Assembly: GCA_964368755.1 (NCBI GenBank)
Contig: CAYJCR010000002.1
Location: 71,714-135,713, forward strand
Source of the DNA: CALVZT01 sp964368755
GTDB taxonomy: Bacteria; Bacillota; Clostridia; Christensenellales; UBA1242
Direction: 5' to 3'
Length of the DNA stretch: 64,000 nucleotides
This document shows positions 11,510-19,960 of this stretch, in pieces. Every line of letters starts with the position of its first letter. Positions within the stretch are counted from its first letter, which is position 1. A program made the translations under genes and the position numbers. The notes under the pieces are model-generated. The model was not told where the DNA came from, did not search any database, and saw nothing but the letters and a program-made list of their open reading frames with translations.

Positions 11510-12229
11510 TTGCAAAAAATACTTAGTTGTATGCGAAGAGCAATAACGGATTATGATATGATACAAGACGGAGATGCGATTGCTGTTGGGGTCTCGGGAG
11601 GCAAAGATAGTCTAGTCCTTCTCAAAGCACTTGCCTTGTACCGAAAGTTTAGCCCTCAGCACTTTACCCTCAAAGCTATAAGTGTGGACTTAACGCAAGG
11701 TAAGACTGATTTTAGCAAAATAGCAGACTTGTGCAAACAACTTGATGTCGAATATACGATAGTTCCCTCAGACATACTTGAGATTGTCTTCGATATACGC
11801 AAGGAGAAAAATCCTTGTAGTCTATGTGCCAAACTTCGTCGTGGGATTATCAACACTACAGCAATTAGCCTTGGATGCAATAAGATAGCATTAGGGCACC
11901 ATGCTGATGACTTAGTGGAGACCTTTTTCTTAAGTTTATTCTACGAAGGAAGAATCTCAACTTTTGCACCAAAAAGTTTTATGGACAGGACAAAAATCAC
12001 TATGATAAGACCACTTATCTATGAAGATGAACGCAACATTATAGCTGCAAGTAGGTCATTGCCTGTTGTGGAGAGCTGTTGCCCTGCCAATAAGCATACC
12101 CAAAGAGAATATATCAAGCAGACAATAAAGGGCATTCAGAAAGAGATTCCTTTTGTCAAAGAACGTGTTCTTGGAGCTCTAACCAATCCTGATAGAACTA
12201 ACTTATTCGATAAAGCAACAAAAGATTAA
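11510..12229 (+). CDS. ttcA: TtcA-family tRNA 2-thiocytidine synthetase (PP-loop ATPase)
   Basis: The product activates tRNA bases with ATP for sulfur insertion; TtcA makes 2-thiocytidine at position 32. It shows the PP-loop SGGKDS, the paired cysteines of NPCSLCAKLRR and a third cysteine in ESCCPAN, which together match the Fe-S cysteines of the TtcA family. I prefer a TTG start at 11510, because AGGAG lies seven bases before it and the N-terminus then begins like other TtcA proteins. The in-frame ATG at 11462 has no ribosome site. The length is 239 residues. It is divergent from the giant lipoprotein and convergent with the next gene. The exact modified base is inferred from the family. Confidence 0.85.
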   Translation: MQKILSCMRRAITDYDMIQDGDAIAVGVSGGKDSLVLLKALALYRKFSPQHFTLKAISVDLTQGKTDFSKIADLCKQLDVEYTIVPSDILEIVFDIRKEKNPCSLCAKLRRGIINTTAISLGCNKIALGHHADDLVETFFLSLFYEGRISTFAPKSFMDRTKITMIRPLIYEDERNIIAASRSLPVVESCCPANKHTQREYIKQTIKGIQKEIPFVKERVLGALTNPDRTNLFDKATKD

Positions 12230-12245
12230 TATTTAACAAAAAAAA

Positions 12246-12278
12246 GACATGTTTTGCTCTCAAAACAAGTCTTTTTTT
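12246..12278. terminator. Bidirectional terminator
   Basis: An 11-base stem with one mismatch (GACATGTTTTG against CAAAACAAGTC) and a CTCT loop is flanked by A and T runs. It serves both convergent genes, ttcA and the unknown gene ending at 12277. Confidence 0.85.
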
Positions 12279-13419
12279 ATTCGATCAAATCGTTAAGAAG
12301 ACTTATGCTGCCATCATCTATTGTTATATACTTTTTTATACTCTCAAGCCCTAGTATTGTTGAATTATCAATATCCTTGTTATATACATATGGCTGTCCT
12401 TCATCGTTAAGGACAACTTCTTTGCTTTTTTCAAAACTATCTGCATATTCATCAAGACTTTTTTCATTCCTCAATACTCCAAACATATTGAAAAAACTGC
12501 TAGCTGTAGTATCAATCGCATCAGAAAGAACTGAATATAAATTGTCAGGTTCAAAAATATTAGAAATCCCACTATGGAAGCACTTATATCTAAACTCTTT
12601 GACACTATTGCAAGTAGACTCCAAAGCCTGTGCATTATTCTGCACAAAATCTTTGACTAATTCTTCAAATCGGACCTTGTCTTCGCCTTCAAGTCTACCC
12701 ATAACTTCTAGCATAGTCTGAGTATTGACTAGCGCCCTTCTCCTAGATTCTAGTACAGAAGGAGAATTGTATACTTGCTTCGTATCTTCGCTTATGCGAC
12801 AACCATCTCCACATCTTGCAGCAGAAGACAATTCTATCTGCTCCATTATCACAGCAGATCCAACAAATAACTTTGGACCATCAAGATACTCGCCGTTTAT
12901 TATCTGTTTTGAATACAATTGGCACTCATATTGAGGGACAATAGAATTGAGCATCTCAAGTTTTTTGACAACAGAGAGAGGTCTTTTCTTATCTCCCCTA
13001 ACAAAATAATCTGATAAGAATGGCTCAATTGAAACATATAACGTGTTGCGCATTGGGTTGTATACAACATAATTCTTCAAACTCTTTGAAGGGAATAATT
13101 TTTTTGAAGAATGATCGCCTATATCGAATATTGGCAATGGGATATTGCGATCTTCGCACTGTCTCGTAACCTCTTCCCTCATTGCTTCGGTAAGTTCTTC
13201 TTTTTTACCAAAGAAGATTGGCGAGGTAATTATTTTATAAATATAATCAAACAACCTCAATCTGCTGATATTAGAAAACTTATTTCTAACTCTCTCGGCA
13301 TCTTTGTGAAGAAATAAAAAATCTTGCAACTCTGGCAAATCATTTTTCTTGCAATATGCCTTTATTTCTTTAATTATAGCCAATCTTTGATTGGAAGAAA
13401 AGTTTGATAACTCTAACAT
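12277..13419 (-). CDS. Unknown protein, 380 aa
   Basis: I do not recognise this protein. It has no signal peptide or membrane segment and looks cytoplasmic, with charged helical N- and C-terminal parts. A Cys-containing stretch (AARCGDGC) sits near the middle. The start is ambiguous: the frame can begin at TTG 13425 or ATG 13419. I prefer 13419 because a good promoter ends six bases before it and no ribosome site exists, which suggests a leaderless message. It is convergent with ttcA and shares its terminator. It has no link by context to the sporulation genes beyond it. Confidence 0.75.
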   Translation of the reverse strand: MLELSNFSSNQRLAIIKEIKAYCKKNDLPELQDFLFLHKDAERVRNKFSNISRLRLFDYIYKIITSPIFFGKKEELTEAMREEVTRQCEDRNIPLPIFDIGDHSSKKLFPSKSLKNYVVYNPMRNTLYVSIEPFLSDYFVRGDKKRPLSVVKKLEMLNSIVPQYECQLYSKQIINGEYLDGPKLFVGSAVIMEQIELSSAARCGDGCRISEDTKQVYNSPSVLESRRRALVNTQTMLEVMGRLEGEDKVRFEELVKDFVQNNAQALESTCNSVKEFRYKCFHSGISNIFEPDNLYSVLSDAIDTTASSFFNMFGVLRNEKSLDEYADSFEKSKEVVLNDEGQPYVYNKDIDNSTILGLESIKKYITIDDGSISLLNDLIE

Positions 13420-13425
13420 ATCCAA

Positions 13426-13454
13426 AGTGTATCACACATAATTACATTTTTCAA
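13426..13454 (-). promoter_or_regulatory. Promoter giving a probable leaderless message
   Basis: TTGAAA, a 17-base spacer and TACACT are followed by six bases (TTGGAT) and the ATG at 13419. Transcription would start at or next to the start codon, and no ribosome site is present. Confidence 0.5.
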
Positions 13455-13583
13455 GTAGGCATTTTGCATATAAATATATTATTTTTATACAAATAATATT
13501 GTTTTGTTCATAAAAATTACATTTTTCTCATAAATGTTGGTATAGACGATAATGTCTAACACATTTTTTTGAGGTTGCAAATT

Positions 13584-13841
13584 ATGATAATTAGTCTTGA
13601 AGAAAGAATAGTACAGGAAGCAAACTATTTGTTGGATAACAACGCAACAATACGCACAACAGCCAAACATTTCGGTCTTAGCAAAAGTACAATCCACAAA
13701 GACTTATCATACAAGCTTCCCCAGATAAACTCAGCAATATACGAAGAAGTCAAACACTTGCTTATTACCAACTTTATAAGCAAGCATCTTAGAGGAGGTT
13801 TGAGTACTAAACAAAAGTATTTTGAAATAAAAAAACCATAA
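13584..13841 (+). CDS. spoIIID: Sporulation transcriptional regulator SpoIIID
   Basis: SpoIIID is a small DNA-binding protein that adjusts mother-cell gene expression during endospore formation. The product has the family's helix-turn-helix region (TTAKHFGLSKSTIHKDL, about residues 25-41) and the conserved basic tail HLRGG..TKQKY. The start at ATG 13584 is preceded by TGAGGT; earlier in-frame TTG codons lack such a site. The length of 85 residues is usual for the family. In many Clostridia spoIIQ and spoIIID lie in one direction; here spoIIID converges on an acyl carrier protein gene and the spoIIQ-like gene lies just beyond. I could not assign a sigma-E promoter with confidence. Confidence 0.95.
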   Translation: MIISLEERIVQEANYLLDNNATIRTTAKHFGLSKSTIHKDLSYKLPQINSAIYEEVKHLLITNFISKHLRGGLSTKQKYFEIKKP

Positions 13842-13870
13842 GCATAACTTATGGTAAAAAGTAATTTTTT
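13836..13870 (+). terminator. Hairpin at end of spoIIID
   Basis: CCATAAG and CTTATGG form a seven-base stem overlapping the stop codon. A T-rich run follows about nine bases downstream, so termination may be weak. Confidence 0.45.
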
Positions 13871-13947
13871 GTTTTGTTAATTCAGCCTATCAAATAGCTA
13901 TTATTTAAGTACAATGCCAATGATTGCAAACTGCTGCACAAAAAGAA

Positions 13948-14178
13948 TTATTTCTTGTTGGCGTCAATAAAATCTGCAATATCCTTAACAGTCTTGAGAG
14001 TATCTGCCTTATCATCAGGGACACTGATACCAAACTCATCTTCCAAGGACATGAGCATCTCTATCATATCCAAAGAGTCTGCTCCTAGGTCTTCTATGAT
14101 CTTAGAGTCGTTCTTTATAGTTGCAACAGGCTTATTAAGTTGTCCTGCAAGAAGTTCTTTTACTTTATCGATTGTCAT
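13948..14178 (-). CDS. acpP: Acyl carrier protein
   Basis: This is the small acidic carrier that holds fatty-acid intermediates on a phosphopantetheine arm. The attachment motif GADSLDMIE is present, with Ser35 as the expected modified residue. The frame can start at 14193, but GGAG lies nine bases before the third ATG at 14178, which gives the normal length of 76 residues. It stands alone rather than beside fab genes, between spoIIID and the spoIIQ-like gene. Confidence 0.93.
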   Translation of the reverse strand: MTIDKVKELLAGQLNKPVATIKNDSKIIEDLGADSLDMIEMLMSLEDEFGISVPDDKADTLKTVKDIADFIDANKK

Positions 14179-14266
14179 AATCATTATCTCCATATGTTTG
14201 ATGACACTATTTTACTAAACGTACAAATGTTTGTAAAGCAATTTGAGCCTCTTTGCCCAAAATCTC

Positions 14267-14866
14267 TCATTTGCCCTGAAAGACAAGGTAGTCATTGGGA
14301 TTAACTCTGAGGTTGTTTTTGAGCACTTCAAAATGTAAGTGGGCGCCATCTTTTGACTCCCCTTGAGCCGTGTTTGATGCTGTACCAATCTTTTGTCCTT
14401 TGACCACACTATCTCCTACCGATACAGAAGTTTCTTTTGCCAAAGACCCATAGACTGTTTTGAGCCCATCGCCATGGTCAATAGTAATAACTGTACCTTT
14501 GAGGTAATCTTCTTCGATACTTTCAACCTTACCTTTGAACACTGCAAGAACTTCTTGTCCTTCAGTTGCAGACAAATCTATTGCCTTATGTGATTCCCAT
14601 TGACGCAAAGTCTTATTGAACATAAGTTTGGAGTTGGAGTAATCTTTGATTATCTCTGCATTGATAATAGGCAATCCGAACACAACAGGTTCATTGCCAA
14701 CGTCTTGAATGGGATCATCAGGTGGGTTTTGTTCAACAGCAACTGGCGTCGTTGTCTTCTTGAGCGTAAAAACTAATGTAAGAGTCAAAGCAAGTATCCC
14801 AAGGACAACAAGATACCCATATCTTTTCATCAAATGTATAATGTATTGTTTTTTTGTAGATTGCAT
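14267..14866 (-). CDS. spoIIQ: SpoIIQ-like M23 (LytM) peptidase
   Basis: The protein has one N-terminal membrane segment (about residues 17-36), a linker and a LytM/M23 domain. The zinc-site residues H93 and D97 (HKAID) and H176-x-H178 (HLH) are present, so it could be an active endopeptidase, unlike B. subtilis SpoIIQ but like several clostridial ones. SpoIIQ acts in the forespore membrane during engulfment and in the channel with SpoIIIAH. The assignment rests on architecture and on spoIIID nearby. GGGAGG precedes the ATG at 14866. A sigma-F/G-like promoter lies upstream. A general M23 cell-wall hydrolase is the alternative. Confidence 0.82.
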   Translation of the reverse strand: MQSTKKQYIIHLMKRYGYLVVLGILALTLTLVFTLKKTTTPVAVEQNPPDDPIQDVGNEPVVFGLPIINAEIIKDYSNSKLMFNKTLRQWESHKAIDLSATEGQEVLAVFKGKVESIEEDYLKGTVITIDHGDGLKTVYGSLAKETSVSVGDSVVKGQKIGTASNTAQGESKDGAHLHFEVLKNNLRVNPNDYLVFQGK

Positions 14867-14888
14867 TTTATCTACCTCCCGATATGTA

Positions 14889-14917
14889 GATTGTTGACAA
14901 AAAAGTTTTGTTTATAC
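14889..14917 (-). promoter_or_regulatory. Possible forespore (sigma-F/G type) promoter for the spoIIQ-like gene
   Basis: On the minus strand GTATA is followed 14 bases later by GTCAACAATC. This fits the forespore consensus GYWTA / GGNAANANTR at 13 of its 15 positions (the five GYWTA positions and eight of ten in the -10 element, counting free N positions). It lies about 25 bases upstream of the gene at 14866. The match was made by eye. Confidence 0.45.
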
Positions 14918-14923
14918 ATTGTA

Positions 14924-15379
14924 TTAGTAGCTTCCTGCAATTAATGGATATCCAATTGTAACTACTCCGTCTCGATATGCATATTGAATATTAACTTTTT
15001 GATTATCCAAAGATATATATTTATCAAGAAGTTTTGTATACCCATATACAACTTCTATATCATCAACTTTCTCCGAAAACACTTCAACCAATTGTAGATG
15101 TGCTTTTTGTTTGTCATAGTCATTATGCTCGGAGTTATAAGTAACAGATTGCCCTACGCAATTGGGATGAGCTCCAAAGACGATTTTTGCATCTTTCAAA
15201 TCTGCTGATATTATGTATCCACTACCAATGTAAATAGAGTTCTCGCCATCAAGACAATAATAATCATACACAGAGTATGTACCACCATCTATTTGGACAA
15301 GATCAAAAAATTGTGCCCTATAAGATTTGGTTAAACAAACAACTACTACAACAAAAAATAATGCTAATAACTTTTTCAT
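14924..15379 (-). CDS. Exported protein, possibly YwmB-like
   Basis: From ATG 15379 the protein has 151 residues with a clear signal peptide (KKLLALFFVVVVVCLT). The mature part has two cysteines and a C-terminal beta-rich section (KVNIQYAYRDGVVTIGYPL) that recalls YwmB-type proteins found near spoIID/spoIIQ, but the match is weak. A longer reading from 15469 is open but has no support for its extra 30 residues. A promoter ends six bases before the chosen ATG. The gene lies upstream of spoIIQ in the same direction, so a sporulation or envelope role is possible. Confidence 0.65.
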   Translation of the reverse strand: MKKLLALFFVVVVVCLTKSYRAQFFDLVQIDGGTYSVYDYYCLDGENSIYIGSGYIISADLKDAKIVFGAHPNCVGQSVTYNSEHNDYDKQKAHLQLVEVFSEKVDDIEVVYGYTKLLDKYISLDNQKVNIQYAYRDGVVTIGYPLIAGSY

Positions 15380-15385
15380 ATCCAA

Positions 15386-15415
15386 AGTATGGACAGAATA
15401 TTTTTTGTTATTCAA
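15386..15415 (-). promoter_or_regulatory. Promoter giving a probable leaderless message
   Basis: TTGAAT, an 18-base spacer and CATACT are followed by the six bases TTGGAT and ATG 15379. The same TTGGATATG junction occurs at the gene starting at 13419. Confidence 0.45.
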
Positions 15416-15463
15416 TTTTTCAATACAATAGATATTTTTATTTTGTTTACAAATACTATCAAT

Positions 15464-16707
15464 ATGCATAACTATTACAAAGTATTTTTCATGACATTGA
15501 TAATATATGTTCTATCGATATGTACCAATATCTTTGGTCCGATGATGGCATATGCCGATACGGAGCTCGTTGAATACTCTGGCCCAATAGAACATATTTT
15601 TACTCACTGCCTTATTGCCGACCATACGGTCGCTTTTGACAAAAACAATGAAATGCGTGACAATTACAACATCGATTGCATAACTAAAGAAGAGTTTTCA
15701 AAACTTCTCGACCAATTGTACGGTAACAACTTTGTGTTAATCGATATTTGTAGCATTTTTACAGTTAAAGACAACATTGCCGTTAAACAAAAATTGCATC
15801 TTCCAAAAGGCAAAAAACCTTTAATAATATCTTTTGACGATGTTAATTACGATCACAAAAAAAGCAACCTCGGTATGGTTGATAAAATTGTATTAGATGC
15901 TAATAATAATCTTGCTACAATAATCAATACACCAACATATAACAATCGCATTAGCTATAATAATGAGTTCGTCGTCATACTTGAAGACTTCATATCAAAG
16001 CACCCTGACTTCTCTTATAACAATGCAAGGGGTGTCATATGTCTGACTGGCTACGATGGGATACTGGGTTATAGAACGCAATCAAAAAATCCTAATAGGC
16101 AAAGTGAGATTGAACAAGCAAAAAAAGTTGTTGAAGTTCTCACTGACAAGGGCTGGAGATTTGCTAGTCACTCATACGGCCATTATCATATGAAAAAAAT
16201 CTCCACAGAGCATTTCCGTGAAGAATTAGAATTGTGGGATAAAGAAGTTTCTTCTATTGTTGGTGCCACACCAATATATGTATATCCATACGGAGAATGG
16301 GACGTGTATGATTCGAATGGCAACCTAACTCCAAAGCATAAATTATTACAAGACTATGGTTTCAAACTATTCTGTGGAGTTGGTATCAAGCCTTACTTTG
16401 AGTATCTACGCGGACCTAGATATGACANNNNNNNNNNNNNNNNNNNNNNNNNNNNNNNNNNNNNNNNNNNNNNNNNNNNNNNNNNNNNNNNNNNNNNNNN
16501 NNNNNNNNNNNNNNNNNNNNNNNNNNNTGTGGAGTTGGTATCAAGCCTTACTTTGAGTATCTACGCGGACCTAGATATGACAAAGTTTTGTTTATGGATA
16601 GGACTCCAATTGATGGAAGAACTTTGTATTACAAGCAGGATAAACTATCAAGGCTTGTAGTTGCTAGTCAAATATATGATTATAAAAATAGACCCAAACA
16701 AAAATAA
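15464..16707 (+). CDS. Polysaccharide deacetylase (CE4/NodB-like), interrupted by an assembly gap
   Basis: An exported enzyme that would remove acetyl groups from peptidoglycan or another polysaccharide. It has a signal peptide, the metal/catalytic Asp motif ISFDD (D125, D126) and the metal-binding HSYGH (H236, H240), then YPYGEW. About 110 residues separate the first two motifs, more than usual. The gap at 16428-16527 plus a repeated 55-base sequence shifts the apparent frame. Removing both (155 bases) restores one frame of exactly 363 codons ending at TAA 16705-16707, so the intact protein is probably 362 residues. The ATG at 15464 begins the signal peptide; ATG 15491 is possible. No ribosome site is seen at either. 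Confidence 0.85.
16428..16527. other. 100-N scaffold gap with duplicated flanks
   Basis: Exactly 100 N separate two identical 55-base copies (16373-16427 and 16528-16582). This is an unmerged overlap between contigs rather than missing sequence. Confidence 0.95.
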
Positions 16708-16730
16708 AAGCACAAATTATTGTGCTTTAT
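16707..16730. terminator. Bidirectional terminator
   Basis: AAAGCACAA and TTGTGCTTT form a nine-base stem with an ATTA loop between the convergent deacetylase and flippase-like genes. Confidence 0.75.
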
Positions 16731-16737
16731 TTATTCG

Positions 16738-18069
16738 TTAAATAGATATCTTAAACTTAGGTTTGTTCCATTTATCTTTGTACTTCGCAAGCCTTCTCTT
16801 ACCAAAAGCAAAGTCATATACTAAGATTCCTAATCCTTGTGCGACATAAATATAGTATGAATAACAACGCCAAATGATAAGTGCCCAGAAGACATTAGAT
16901 GACATAAATAGTTTGCCGAACAATGCAACAAAGGATAGCTCTGCCATTCCCGTTCCACCTGGCAAAGGCATGAAACTGGCAGCAAGTTCAACAATAACAG
17001 CAAGAGTCATTATTCTTATCCACATCTCAGGGTGCCAACCTTCGAAGGCACAGTATATAAAGTATGGTCCACTATACAACGCTATCAATCCACCAATGCC
17101 AATAATGACATTACATATGACAGTGATTGGCGATTTTCGGTAAGCTCTCATAGTATTGTGCCAGTTACCTACACCTCTCATGACTGAACGGAAAGCTTTT
17201 GGATAATTCTTAATTATATGAAGTTTCTTCAATAGTTTTAATGATATTACAACTAGTCCTGTACCAATTCTCTTATTATTTGATACAAGAATCGTAATCA
17301 ATAACAAGACTGATAGTATACCATACCCTATCCAACTTGCAGCAGATACAACCACTTCCTCTGTAGTACTACCAACGACTTGCAACTTGATATTAAACAA
17401 TAGAATGAAAGTAAAGAACAACACACTAGCAATCTGTTTGAATATATACTTAGCAAGTGTTATAGATACGGCTTGTCCTGTCTTAATACCATATTTGTGC
17501 AAATAAAATATCTGGAATGGTTGTCCCCCTGTAGAGAATGGTGTAACAACATCGTAGTATCTCCCGAGTCCAGCAGTCTTATAACTTACGAATGGTCTTA
17601 GTACATTGGTCGCCTTGTGAGTCAAGGACATTACAGATAACGACTCTGCAAACATCGTTGTAGCAAACATAGTAAAGGCAATAAGTATATACCACCAATT
17701 TGCCCCTACAGAGCCTGCTGGAGCAACACCGTCTTTCCTAGCTTGAAAAACAAGTATTATGGCAATTACAACAATATTAAGGGCAAAAAATCCATAGTTT
17801 AGTATTTTGTTGCGCTTGCTCTTTTGCTTTTGAATTGCAAGTTCAGTTTCTTTAAGTTTCTCCTTCTCTTTCTGAGCCTTGAGTTTGCGTATAACCTTAC
17901 TATCTGGAGAATAAAGTTGAAATTGCATATTGCTAAGATTCGCAAGATAGTTTTTCTTCAATTTGAAAAAGTTTTTGATGCATGGAAAATCATGCCCAAA
18001 TCTTTTCTTTGCGCTTATACTTTGCAATACGACATAGTCGTCTTTTGGTTCCAAATCTTTTTCTTTCAT
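16738..18069 (-). CDS. Lysylphosphatidylglycerol synthase TM-region (flippase-like) membrane protein
   Basis: An integral membrane protein of 443 residues with a charged cytoplasmic N-terminal part (about 90 residues, coiled-coil-like) and then about eight membrane segments. The motifs STGGQP and PLPGGTGMAE are typical of the family that includes the MprF flippase domain and AglD-like proteins. There is no C-terminal aminoacyl-transferase domain, so it would move a lipid or lipid-linked sugar rather than make lysyl-PG; the substrate is unknown. No ribosome site precedes the ATG, and a promoter lies only 11 bases upstream. Confidence 0.85.
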   Translation of the reverse strand: MKEKDLEPKDDYVVLQSISAKKRFGHDFPCIKNFFKLKKNYLANLSNMQFQLYSPDSKVIRKLKAQKEKEKLKETELAIQKQKSKRNKILNYGFFALNIVVIAIILVFQARKDGVAPAGSVGANWWYILIAFTMFATTMFAESLSVMSLTHKATNVLRPFVSYKTAGLGRYYDVVTPFSTGGQPFQIFYLHKYGIKTGQAVSITLAKYIFKQIASVLFFTFILLFNIKLQVVGSTTEEVVVSAASWIGYGILSVLLLITILVSNNKRIGTGLVVISLKLLKKLHIIKNYPKAFRSVMRGVGNWHNTMRAYRKSPITVICNVIIGIGGLIALYSGPYFIYCAFEGWHPEMWIRIMTLAVIVELAASFMPLPGGTGMAELSFVALFGKLFMSSNVFWALIIWRCYSYYIYVAQGLGILVYDFAFGKRRLAKYKDKWNKPKFKISI

Positions 18070-18080
18070 ATCGTGATTTT

Positions 18081-18108
18081 ATAATAGCATTTTTTTACAA
18101 ATAATCAA
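18081..18108 (-). promoter_or_regulatory. Promoter close to the start of the flippase-like gene
   Basis: TTGATT, a 16-base spacer and TATTAT stand 11 bases before ATG 18069, leaving an untranslated leader of only about four bases. Confidence 0.4.
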
Positions 18109-18196
18109 AACACTTTGATATACTTTGCTTGTGAAAAAAATCTATAAATGTAATATATCTAATAAAAAACCACTAGCCTAAGCTAATGGATTAATT

Positions 18197-19852
18197 TTAT
18201 GCTTCGTACAAGCTCTTATATCTATCTTTGTAATAAACTGTCTTGTTATTATCTTTGAGCTGTGTGATAAGAAGTGTCTCATATGTTGAGTAGTTAGATG
18301 TTGCGACTTTGCTTTTGATATACTCTAACATTGATTTGCCACTTGATCTTGAAGTAAATGTGTTGTTAAGCATCTGAACAGTGATATCGTTTGCATTCTC
18401 AACAATATTTGTAACCTTACGAGTATACAATACTATATGGTATCCATAGTCGCTCATGACAGCTGATGATGAAACTGATCCTTCGCCCAAAGTAGCCAAT
18501 CTTCTTACTTCGTCTGTGAATGGCTCAACCATACCAGAATGATTCTGTCCTACAATATAATCAAATTCAGCATTCATAATACCGTCATCTTGATTGTACT
18601 TGTATAACAATTCATCAAATGCTTCTGCCATTGCCTGAGCATAAGCTTCGTCATCTGTGTATTGTGCTCTTAGATCCTGTTGAAGATCATTGATAATTGT
18701 CTCCAATTCTTCTACAGTATATGTTCTATCAGTGTCATGTCCTTCGCTATCTTTCTCTACAACGGTTGTGTTAGCTTTAGATTTGATACGAGCAATTTCT
18801 GCATTTCTCTCTTCAGTAGTTAGATATTGATTGCTCTCTAGTGCCTTGATCTGTGCAGTTTGTTCATCACTAAACTTCACAAGAATGTGACTAACTTCGT
18901 AGAACTCTGTTGGATCATAATGGTAGAACACACCACTTCTATCAGCTGAAGATATCATGTCGGTATAGTATTGATCAGAGCTAATAGAGTTGTATTCTTC
19001 ATAATTCTGATTATATATAAGTTTGTAATAATCAAGTATTTCTTGAGTAGCACCAGCTGTCATATATCCATCTGTGCCAAATCCATAATAACTCTCATAT
19101 GTTGCTTGGAACTTTGACAACAATTTGTTCTCATAAAGAATCTTGAACATTCTATCTATCTCACGCTTGAATATATCAGTTGCGTTTGTAGACAACTTCT
19201 TGCCCTCTTCATTCTTCTTCAAATTGTCAATGTATTTATTCCATGCTTTCTTGTCAACAAGAGGTTTGTAAGCTTTCTGAGTATAAGCATATTTGTCTAA
19301 CTTCTCAACGCTCTCAATATCTTCGTTAGCAAGTTTCTTTACTTTGCCATCAACAACTGTTAAAGTTGGTTCAAACACTGTTTTTGTTGTTCCTGCAGTT
19401 GTTGTATCCTCGGTTGGAGCAACATACTCTTCGTCTATCTCATCGATGATAGTTGTAATACTTGAATCAACATATCCCCAAACTTGTTCAACTAACTCGT
19501 TATATTCAACATTTGTAAGAGCATATTTGTAATCTTTTTGTTCTATCGTTGTATCAGCCGTCTCTGCACTTGCAAGTTCCTCAATATGAGGGATAAGCAA
19601 CTCTCTATTGATAAGCCAATCAATAGTATAATTGATAGCAGATTTGACATCCAATTGATATTGAGATACAAGGTTCTGTCCATATTGGTAATAACCGTTA
19701 ACAAGCTCTTCCATTGTTATCTCAACTTCACCATTCTTCGCAATTACTTGATTGAGATATGCTTTGGTATCTCTTTCAAACAAATTACAACCAGTGAATA
19801 CTGATAATACTAATACAAGACTCAAAATCAAGCCTATTATCTTCTTCTTCAT
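18197..19852 (-). CDS. prsA: PrsA-like foldase lipoprotein (parvulin-type PPIase)
   Basis: A surface chaperone that helps exported proteins fold by proline isomerisation. It starts with a lipoprotein signal peptide (lipobox SVFTGC), then a SurA/PrsA-like helical N-domain, then a parvulin domain whose start (YEVSHILVKF) and end (DYGYHIVLY) are clear, with an insert of about 100 residues between them. The start at 19852 has GAGGAG seven bases upstream; the frame is open to 19915, but that extension has no support. It lies downstream of mfd, an arrangement seen in many Firmicutes, but has its own promoter. Confidence 0.9.
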   Translation of the reverse strand: MKKKIIGLILSLVLVLSVFTGCNLFERDTKAYLNQVIAKNGEVEITMEELVNGYYQYGQNLVSQYQLDVKSAINYTIDWLINRELLIPHIEELASAETADTTIEQKDYKYALTNVEYNELVEQVWGYVDSSITTIIDEIDEEYVAPTEDTTTAGTTKTVFEPTLTVVDGKVKKLANEDIESVEKLDKYAYTQKAYKPLVDKKAWNKYIDNLKKNEEGKKLSTNATDIFKREIDRMFKILYENKLLSKFQATYESYYGFGTDGYMTAGATQEILDYYKLIYNQNYEEYNSISSDQYYTDMISSADRSGVFYHYDPTEFYEVSHILVKFSDEQTAQIKALESNQYLTTEERNAEIARIKSKANTTVVEKDSEGHDTDRTYTVEELETIINDLQQDLRAQYTDDEAYAQAMAEAFDELLYKYNQDDGIMNAEFDYIVGQNHSGMVEPFTDEVRRLATLGEGSVSSSAVMSDYGYHIVLYTRKVTNIVENANDITVQMLNNTFTSRSSGKSMLEYIKSKVATSNYSTYETLLITQLKDNNKTVYYKDRYKSLYEA

Positions 19853-19928
19853 TAATATACTCCTCGAAAAACGTTGCAGAATGTGCTGAGACTGCATCAT
19901 CAGGCACAATACCACTCTTAATGCTAGT

Positions 19929-19957
19929 ATTATACATTATATAAATAAATAAATCAA
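19929..19957 (-). promoter_or_regulatory. Promoter of the prsA-like gene
   Basis: TTGATT, a 17-base spacer and TATAAT lie in the gap between mfd and prsA on the minus strand, about 75 bases before the start. Confidence 0.6.
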
Positions 19958-19960
19958 TCG

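Noticed and set aside
13480..13583. Sigma-E-type promoter before spoIIID
   Set aside because: AT-rich matches exist, but none fits both elements at the right spacing well enough to report.
16356..16660. Apparent alternative reading frames across the N gap
   Set aside because: They arise from the frame shift caused by the 100 N plus the 55-base duplicate.
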